NCBI GenBank assembly: GCA_036556425.1
Contig: DATBJJ010000048.1
Coordinates: 62,001 to 126,000 of the forward strand
Length of the DNA stretch: 64,000 bases
Source: DATBJJ01 sp036556425
GTDB taxonomy: Bacteria > Acidobacteriota > Vicinamibacteria > Vicinamibacterales > 2-12-FULL-66-21
Direction: 5' to 3'
How positions within the stretch are numbered: the stretch's first letter is position 1; each line of letters opens with the position of its first letter. Positions 58,837 through 64,000 of the stretch are shown here, one piece after another. Position numbers and translations under genes: made by a program. The notes beneath the pieces are model-generated. The model worked only from the letters and a program-made list of their open reading frames with translations. It did not search any database and was not told where the DNA came from.

Positions 58837-59547
58837 TCAGGCTTTCCGGAACGTCAGCAGGTTCAGGAAGCACCACCCGGGAACGGGCAGGAGACGCGTG
58901 AGCCAGCGGTGCAGGGGAAGCAGTTGCCGCGGATGGCGCCGAATCAGGCGCGTGAGGATCGGAACGGTTGGAAAGATTCCACGCCGATCGACGAGCTCGA
59001 AGCCGGCGCGCTTTGCCATCCGGATGTACTCGTCGGCCGGACGATCGCCGGGATGCTTCGATTCGGATGCCGTTCGAATCAGCCGTCCCGCCAAGAGGAA
59101 GTGCACGCGCGACTGCAAGTGTGCGAGATTCGGGACCGACACGAGGACTTCGCCGCGCGGCGCGAGCACGCGGCGAAGCTCGGCGAGCGCCTTCGGCTGC
59201 TCGTCGAACGTCAAGTGCTCGAGGACGTCCAAGCACAGCGCGCGATCGAACGTTCCATCGGCGTAGGGCAGCGACGTCAGGGAACCGAGCCGCACCCGAT
59301 CCGACGAATAGTTGGGATCGATGCCCTCGATCTTCAGCCGATCCGCGTACTCCGCGACGAGAACACCCTCGCCGCATCCGGCGTCGAGGACGCGCGTCGA
59401 CGCGCCGAGGCCGTTCAACCAGTTTCGAACGGCTTCGAGCTTTGCAAGATATGTCGGGTAGTAGTCCCAGGAAGGATCGGGCTCGCGATGGTACTCGCCT
59501 CGCGCGGCGTACTCGCCACGGCGCACCACCGGCGGGCTCGCGCTCAT
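58837..59547 (-). CDS. Class I SAM-dependent methyltransferase
   Basis: A 236-residue protein with TRVLDAGCGEGVLVAEYADRL, then DRALCLDVLEHLTFDEQPKALAELRRVLAPRGEVLVSVPN, both typical of glycan-type methyltransferases. The N-terminal extension has YHREPDPSWDYYPTY. It starts at ATG 59547. The upstream spacer to the STN-like gene is 18 bp, so the polysaccharide genes run as one unit. It is distinct in sequence from the methyltransferase at 47810-48646, giving two methylation steps or sites. Confidence 0.88.
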   Translation of the reverse strand: MSASPPVVRRGEYAARGEYHREPDPSWDYYPTYLAKLEAVRNWLNGLGASTRVLDAGCGEGVLVAEYADRLKIEGIDPNYSSDRVRLGSLTSLPYADGTFDRALCLDVLEHLTFDEQPKALAELRRVLAPRGEVLVSVPNLAHLQSRVHFLLAGRLIRTASESKHPGDRPADEYIRMAKRAGFELVDRRGIFPTVPILTRLIRRHPRQLLPLHRWLTRLLPVPGWCFLNLLTFRKA

Positions 59548-59565
59548 GATCTAGGCGATTCTAGC

Positions 59566-60249
59566 CTACCGCACGCCTCCACCAGGCCCACCGCCGGGTC
59601 CACCGCCCGATCCGGGAACGCCAGGCGGACGCGTGGCGCCGGGCGGCAGCTGATACGGGGGCTGATACGGATTGCCTGGAATCGGCGGCGGCGTCGGCAG
59701 CTGGCCGGGACGCGTGAGCGTCGGCTGCTGCTGGCCCGGCTGCATCGGCGGCTGACCGGGGAACGGCTGCGGCGGCTGCGGCAGCGCGGCCCCAGGCGGC
59801 ATGATCGGATTCGGCTCGTTGTCGTCGTCGACGATGTTCGGCATCACGACCTGCGGCTGCGGCCGGTTCTGAAACGGAGCCGGCGCGGCGGAGACCGTTG
59901 GCGCCTTGCTCGCAGGCATGATCAGGATTCGGTCGTACGTCGAGGCGCCCGTCGTTCCCGAGCGCGGCTTCGCGATGTAGCCGCTGGCGCCGCGCAGCAG
60001 CGTCTCGAGCGCGCGGCCCTCGGCGACGTCGGTGAGCTCGAGCGTCACGGGCGGTCCAATCACGCGCTCGGCGCCGACGATCGTCGTCTGGCCGATGCGG
60101 CTCCATTCGTCGAGGATCTGTTTGATCGTGACGTCCTGCGCGACGAGCGTCACGCGGCCATTCGCGATCGACAAGCGGAGCTCTCCGGCGCGCGCCGTGG
60201 AAGGCACCGCCAGAAGAACTGCGAAGGCTGCGCAGCCGAGCCACTTCAT
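59566..60249 (-). CDS. Secreted STN-domain-like protein with Pro/Gly-rich tail
   Basis: A 227-residue protein with a signal peptide (cut near ARAGE). Residues about 38-95 (VTLVAQDVTIKQILDEWSRI, then GPPVTLELTDVAEGRALETLL) resemble the secretin/TonB short N-terminal (STN) domain, which binds partners in secretion or signalling. The rest, from about 130, is low-complexity proline, glutamine and glycine rich, ending in GGGPGGGPGGG. ATG 60249 has AGGAG 8 nt upstream. Role unknown; perhaps a periplasmic adaptor of the polymer system. Confidence 0.7.
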   Translation of the reverse strand: MKWLGCAAFAVLLAVPSTARAGELRLSIANGRVTLVAQDVTIKQILDEWSRIGQTTIVGAERVIGPPVTLELTDVAEGRALETLLRGASGYIAKPRSGTTGASTYDRILIMPASKAPTVSAAPAPFQNRPQPQVVMPNIVDDDNEPNPIMPPGAALPQPPQPFPGQPPMQPGQQQPTLTRPGQLPTPPPIPGNPYQPPYQLPPGATRPPGVPGSGGGPGGGPGGGVR

Positions 60250-60364
60250 AATCAAAACTCCTGAATCCTGAATATTCAGTATACGCCTGTACGACGGGCG
60301 GGCGAGCGCGGCAGTTGGGAAATCTGGCGTCGAAATGCTTGTCGCGTCCGGCTTTAGCCGGACC

Positions 60365-61330
60365 TTACAGCAGTTTCGTCACCCAGAGCGGGGAGTCTTT
60401 GCGCGGAAGATCGCATGAACGGCAGATGTCCGGCCCGCCGCTCTCGAGGTGCTGGCGGCGCGCATGCCGATACGGCTCGGCGTTCCAGATCTGCTGGATC
60501 GACGACGTGTTCAGATCGCCGAGCACGGTGCGCCCGTCGAAGTCGGCGCAGCAGAGCGAGACGCGTCCGTCCCACAGCACGGTGAAGGTCAACCAGGGTC
60601 GATAGCACGGATAGTTGACGTCCGACTTGTCGTGGAGCGTGCCCGCCCAGTTGTGGAGGTCGGTGACGTGAATCTTGTCCGCGATCGACTTCCAGTGCTC
60701 GATGAACGCCTGCTCGTCGGCGGAGTTGTTCTGGCGAACGAACGACAGAATCAGCTTCGGCCGCCGCTTGCCGAGCTCGGCTCGGATCCGCACCAGCCGC
60801 TCGATGTTCGCGATGACTTTGTCGTACTTCAATCCGATGCGCGTGGACTCGAAGACCTCCCGGCCGGAAGCATCCACGCTGATGTTGATCGCGTCGAGCC
60901 CCGCCTCGATCATCCCTCGCGCGACGTCGTCGGTGATGAGCGATCCGTTGCTGATCATCCCGACTTCCTGAATGCCCTTCTGCTTCGCGTAGCGAACTTT
61001 CTCGACGAGCTGACGATCGACGAACGGCTCGCCGTAGTTGTGCACGCGCACGTGCGTAATGCCGAGCGCCGCGCACTCGTCGACGATCTTGCGATACAGA
61101 TCGAAGCTCATGATGCCCTGGCGGCGGTGCATCTCGTCGCGCGGGCAGAACACGCATTTCGCGTTGCAGATGTTCGTGCTCTCGATTTGCACGATTTCCG
61201 GAAGGTGCGGCGCGCGATCGCGCCCCGCCGCGAGCATCAGCCGCCGGACGGGTTTGGCATGCCGCCGCAGCATCGATTCCGCCGCGCGCCGCGCGCGTGT
61301 CCGAGCGTTGAGGCCGTGGCCTGAAGGCAT
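60365..61330 (-). CDS. Radical SAM protein with C-terminal SPASM-like cysteines
   Basis: A 321-residue protein. The cluster motif CNAKCVFC holds Cys55, Cys59 and Cys62. NYGEPFVDRQLVEKV and GMISNGSLITDDVARGMIEAGLDAINISVDA are core strands of the barrel. The C-terminus has YPCYRPWLTF, SLCCADFDG and CRSCDLPRK, a SPASM-like set. It differs clearly from the one at 54283-55512, so two separate reactions are likely. The substrate is unknown. A 115-bp spacer with nothing recognised separates it from the STN-like gene. Confidence 0.87.
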   Translation of the reverse strand: MPSGHGLNARTRARRAAESMLRRHAKPVRRLMLAAGRDRAPHLPEIVQIESTNICNAKCVFCPRDEMHRRQGIMSFDLYRKIVDECAALGITHVRVHNYGEPFVDRQLVEKVRYAKQKGIQEVGMISNGSLITDDVARGMIEAGLDAINISVDASGREVFESTRIGLKYDKVIANIERLVRIRAELGKRRPKLILSFVRQNNSADEQAFIEHWKSIADKIHVTDLHNWAGTLHDKSDVNYPCYRPWLTFTVLWDGRVSLCCADFDGRTVLGDLNTSSIQQIWNAEPYRHARRQHLESGGPDICRSCDLPRKDSPLWVTKLL

Positions 61331-61360
61331 CCTGTGAAGATCAGCTAGATTCCTGAGAGC

Positions 61361-61395
61361 CGCGAGATCCGCGTCAATCCGCGAGATCCGCGTCT
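61361..61395. repeat. Short GATCCGCG-type repeat before the epimerase gene end
   Basis: CGCGAGATCCGCGT occurs twice within 35 bp, the second time fused to the epimerase stop. The core is the reverse complement of the ACGCGGATC unit seen at 18149-18224, so the two intergenic spacers share one repeat family. Confidence 0.55.
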
Positions 61396-62356
61396 ACCGT
61401 TGCCGGAAATGATCGATCACGCGTTTCAGAATCTCTTCCAGCTCGACCGACGGCGAGTAGCCGACGAGCGCGCGCACCTTCGAAATATCCGGCACGCGCC
61501 GCGGCATGTCCTCGAACCCGGCTTCGTACGCCTGGTCGTAGGGGATCTTGACGATGTCCGACTGGCTGCCGGTCAGCTCCTTGATGCGCTCGGCGAGATC
61601 GCCGATCGTGATCTCGTGTCCGTTGCCGATGTTGAAGACCTGACCGACCGCGCGCGGCTCGTCGATCAAGGCTACCACAGCCCTCACGACGTCCCCGACG
61701 TAAGTGAAGCTGCGCGACTGCGCGCCGTCGCCGAAGACGGTGATCGGCTGGCCGGCAAGTGCCTGCCGCACGAACGTCGGAATCACCATGCCGTACTGTC
61801 CGGTCTGGCGCGGACCGACCGTGTTGAAGAGGCGCACGATGATGATCGGCAGCTTGCGCTCCTTCCAGTACGCAAGCGCGAGGAACTCGTCGATCAGCTT
61901 GCTGCACGCGTACGCCCACCGGTGCTTGTCGCTCGGTCCCAGGACGAGATCCGCGTCTTCCCGGAAGGGCACGTTCACGCTCTTGCCGTAGACCTCGGAC
62001 GTCGACGCGATCAACACGAGCTTGCGCTTCTTCGCCGCGTGCTTGAGGACGACTTCCGTTCCGTGCACGTTCGTCTCGATCGTGTGCACGGGCGCTTCGA
62101 CGATCAGCTTCACGCCCACGGCCGCCGCCAGATGGACGACGACGTCGGAGCGATCGATCAGCTCGGCGAGGACCGGCTCGTTCGTGACGGTGTCGATGGT
62201 GTAGTGGAACTTCGGATGCGACTTCAGATGGCTGATGTTCTCGATCGATCCGGTGGACAGATTGTCGAGCGCGAAGACTTCGTCGCCGCGCTCGAGCAGC
62301 GCTTCGGCGAGATGCGAGCCGACGAAGCCCGCTCCCCCGGTGATCAACACACGCAT
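61394..62356 (-). CDS. NAD-dependent sugar-nucleotide epimerase/dehydratase (extended SDR)
   Basis: A 320-residue protein. LITGGAGFVGSHLAEALL binds NAD; the catalytic Tyr149 and Lys153 are in YACSKLIDE; IASTSEVYG carries the serine/threonine site. The sequence resembles UDP-glucuronate decarboxylase and UDP-glucose 4-epimerase families, and supplies an activated sugar for the locus. ATG 62356 was chosen where the glycine-rich strand begins; a longer GTG start at 62389 would overlap the next gene. Confidence 0.9.
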   Translation of the reverse strand: MRVLITGGAGFVGSHLAEALLERGDEVFALDNLSTGSIENISHLKSHPKFHYTIDTVTNEPVLAELIDRSDVVVHLAAAVGVKLIVEAPVHTIETNVHGTEVVLKHAAKKRKLVLIASTSEVYGKSVNVPFREDADLVLGPSDKHRWAYACSKLIDEFLALAYWKERKLPIIIVRLFNTVGPRQTGQYGMVIPTFVRQALAGQPITVFGDGAQSRSFTYVGDVVRAVVALIDEPRAVGQVFNIGNGHEITIGDLAERIKELTGSQSDIVKIPYDQAYEAGFEDMPRRVPDISKVRALVGYSPSVELEEILKRVIDHFRQR

Positions 62357-62385
62357 CTCGCTTGCTCCAGACACTTCGGACGCGA

Positions 62386-64000
62386 TCACGCGCGCGCGGC
62401 TGCCGCGAGACGAACGATTGCGCCGGCCGCCCGCTCGGCCGCACGTCCGTCAGCGTGAATCTTGAAACGGGTCAGGAATGCCCGCCTGGCGAGCGCGAGC
62501 TCGCGGCGAAACTCCTCATCATACAGGATTCGGCCGAGCGCACGGGCCGTCTCGCCGGCGTCCGCGCCGTTCACGCCAGCCATGACGCCGGCGTCGACGA
62601 ACGGCGTCAGATTGTTCGGAAGCCCGATCACGAGCGCCGGCACGTCGAGCACCGCGGCATCCAGCGCCACCGTGGAGTTGACGGTGACCACCGCGCGGCT
62701 GGCGCGGAGCAGCGGCGCGAGCGGCGCGGACGCGTCGAGCACGCGCACGTACGAGCGATTTGCCGCGAGCGTGGCATACACGTCGGGGGTCTCCGCCGGG
62801 TGCGTCTTGATCGCGACGCGCACGCCGTCGATCGATCCCGCCGCATCGAGAAACGGACCGAGAACGCGATGAGCCTCGCGATGCTTCGCCGTCACGAGCA
62901 CGAGCGTTTCGCCCCCGCCCGCCATCGTCCGCGCGCGGTCGACGTCGCGGTCGGTCACGCGCTGAGCGCCAAGGGCAAGCGCGTCGAGGCGCGGGCTGCC
63001 GGTCACCTCGATCGCGTGATCCGGAAAATGTCCGCTGCTCTTCAGATGATGCGCGGCGTAGTCGTCGAAGAGGAGCGTGGCCGTCGGCGTCGGGAAGCCG
63101 CGATCGTCGGAATGCGCCGACGACGCGATCATCTCGTCCGGCGCGTGGAGATAGTTGAGCCAGTGGCGATAGATGAACCCGTGCTGGAGGCCGACTGACG
63201 CAATGCCGCGGCGGCGGCATTCGATCACCATCGCGCGGCCCCAGCCGCCCGCCTCGGCGTAGGTGACGGCCACGCGCGGGCCGAGCGCGTCGAGCGCGGC
63301 GCCTGCTTCGTCCATCGCGCGCGCCGACCATGGCCATTGAAGCAGCGCGATGCCGGCGAGCTCTTCCTGCACGATCGGCCAGCAATCAATCGCGCCGACC
63401 ACGGCGCGCTGGCGGATGTCGGCGCTGTTCCACAGCGCGCGGCGCAATCGATGACGATCGCGCCACAGTTGGCGGGAGGGCGCCAAATCGCCGACGCCGC
63501 TGAACGCCTCGACTGGAGCGGCGGCGCCCGCGGACGTACCGGGCCGAAGCGGATGCCACCAGCGCCGGGCTCGAAAATTCTCGGCGGGCCCCACGCTCAC
63601 GTACGCGATCTTATCGACGCCGAGCCGCTCCTCGAGCGCGTTCAGCACGGGACCGATGTACGCCTCTGCGCTGCCGTCGCCGACGTCCGCGTTCCAGAAC
63701 GCGCGGTGCACGAACGCCAAGGCATCGACGCCGCGGCGGTCGCCGCGCGCTTGCTTTCCGCGCAGCCTCGAGGCCATCGCCGCCGCGTGGAGCGCCGAGG
63801 CTCTCGCGTCGAGCGCGGCGACAGCGACCGGTGCGGACCGGCCGAATCCCGTCGGACCGCGGTAATCGATCTTTCGCGCCGCGGCGATCTGCGGGGCAAC
63901 GCCTCGAACGATCCGTCCGCCGCGAACGAGCTCCAGCGACGACGGCCGCTCGCGATCGATGAGCGCGTCGAGCGCCGCGATCGTTTGAAGAAGCCCGAGC
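62386..64000 (-). CDS. Capsule-type glycosyl/glycerophospho-transferase, N-terminus beyond the window
   Basis: The open frame continues past the right edge, so only the C-terminal about 537 residues are visible; the internal ATG at 63777 is not the true start. The C-terminal domain has a GT-B look: GLQHGFIYRHWLNYLHAPDE, IEVTGSPRLDAL, VAIKTHPAETPDVYATL and VTVNSTVALDAAVLDVPALVIGL. The STVALDA element is typical of capsule polysaccharide synthesis and CDP-glycerol-type transferases. The product is unknown; the domain context suggests glycan chain building or capping. Confidence 0.72.
   Translation of the reverse strand, partial: LGLLQTIAALDALIDRERPSSLELVRGGRIVRGVAPQIAAARKIDYRGPTGFGRSAPVAVAALDARASALHAAAMASRLRGKQARGDRRGVDALAFVHRAFWNADVGDGSAEAYIGPVLNALEERLGVDKIAYVSVGPAENFRARRWWHPLRPGTSAGAAAPVEAFSGVGDLAPSRQLWRDRHRLRRALWNSADIRQRAVVGAIDCWPIVQEELAGIALLQWPWSARAMDEAGAALDALGPRVAVTYAEAGGWGRAMVIECRRRGIASVGLQHGFIYRHWLNYLHAPDEMIASSAHSDDRGFPTPTATLLFDDYAAHHLKSSGHFPDHAIEVTGSPRLDALALGAQRVTDRDVDRARTMAGGGETLVLVTAKHREAHRVLGPFLDAAGSIDGVRVAIKTHPAETPDVYATLAANRSYVRVLDASAPLAPLLRASRAVVTVNSTVALDAAVLDVPALVIGLPNNLTPFVDAGVMAGVNGADAGETARALGRILYDEEFRRELALARRAFLTRFKIHADGRAAERAAGAIVRLAAAARA

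Noticed and set aside
1..64000. tRNA or rRNA genes.
   Set aside because: No cloverleaf-like segment with the GTTCGA-type loop and matched arms was convincing; isolated GGTTC tracts (for example near 11555 and 25139) are simple repeats without acceptor stems.

Overview
The window is a high-G+C bacterial chromosome segment with tightly packed genes, many GTG/TTG starts and many 4-bp stop/start overlaps. Two adjacent secreted VWFA proteins of the acidobacterial type, a cobA-hemD fusion, a fused cytochrome b / di-haem cytochrome c, a fused alpha-beta 2-oxoacid dehydrogenase E1 and a lone membrane-half ATP synthase operon together suggest an Acidobacteriota genome, perhaps class Vicinamibacteria. 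This assignment is inference from gene content only. I found no rRNA, tRNA, IS element, prophage or CRISPR array.

Layout. 1-1.6 kb: end of a SpoIIE-type phosphatase, an alpha/beta hydrolase and a VapBC-like toxin-antitoxin pair with a 12-bp palindrome in front. 1.6-9.1 kb (minus): a haem operon in the order VWFA, VWFA, ccsA-like, hemA, hemC, cobA-hemD, hemB. 9.2-13.9 kb (plus): a NuoM-like membrane protein, an EamA transporter, a fatty-acid desaturase and a class III aminotransferase. 14-15.7 kb: an exported methyltransferase, an HD hydrolase and a YbaK/ProX deacylase. 15.8-18.1 kb: ATP synthase I/Z, I-like, a, c, b without F1. 18.2-20.1 kb: typA. 20.2-27.7 kb: ECF sigma and anti-sigma, a TPR/HEAT protein, a Rieske-cytochrome bc complex, then zwf-opcA.

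27.8-34.9 kb is the most distinctive region: a gas vesicle cluster (gvpJ, gvpA, gvpF, gvpG, gvpL, gvpS, a third gvpF/L, gvpK). A soluble PAS histidine kinase and a single-domain response regulator are inserted between gvpA and gvpF. In Bacillus-type clusters (N-F-G-L-S-K) gvpN lies just ahead of gvpF, and no gvpN is present here. Most of the Gvp proteins carry arginine-rich tails or heads.

34.8-42.8 kb: a beta-propeller protein, the fused E1, a cupin, a rhomboid protease, an MFS transporter, murJ and yqeY with a clear intrinsic terminator. 42.7-64 kb: a surface-polysaccharide locus with four GT-C type membrane proteins, a GT4 and a GT2 glycosyltransferase, a deacetylase, a GNAT protein, two methyltransferases, a Wzx-like flippase, three radical SAM proteins (one B12-binding, two with C-terminal cysteine clusters), an STN-like secreted protein, a sugar-nucleotide epimerase and a capsule-type transferase that runs off the right edge.
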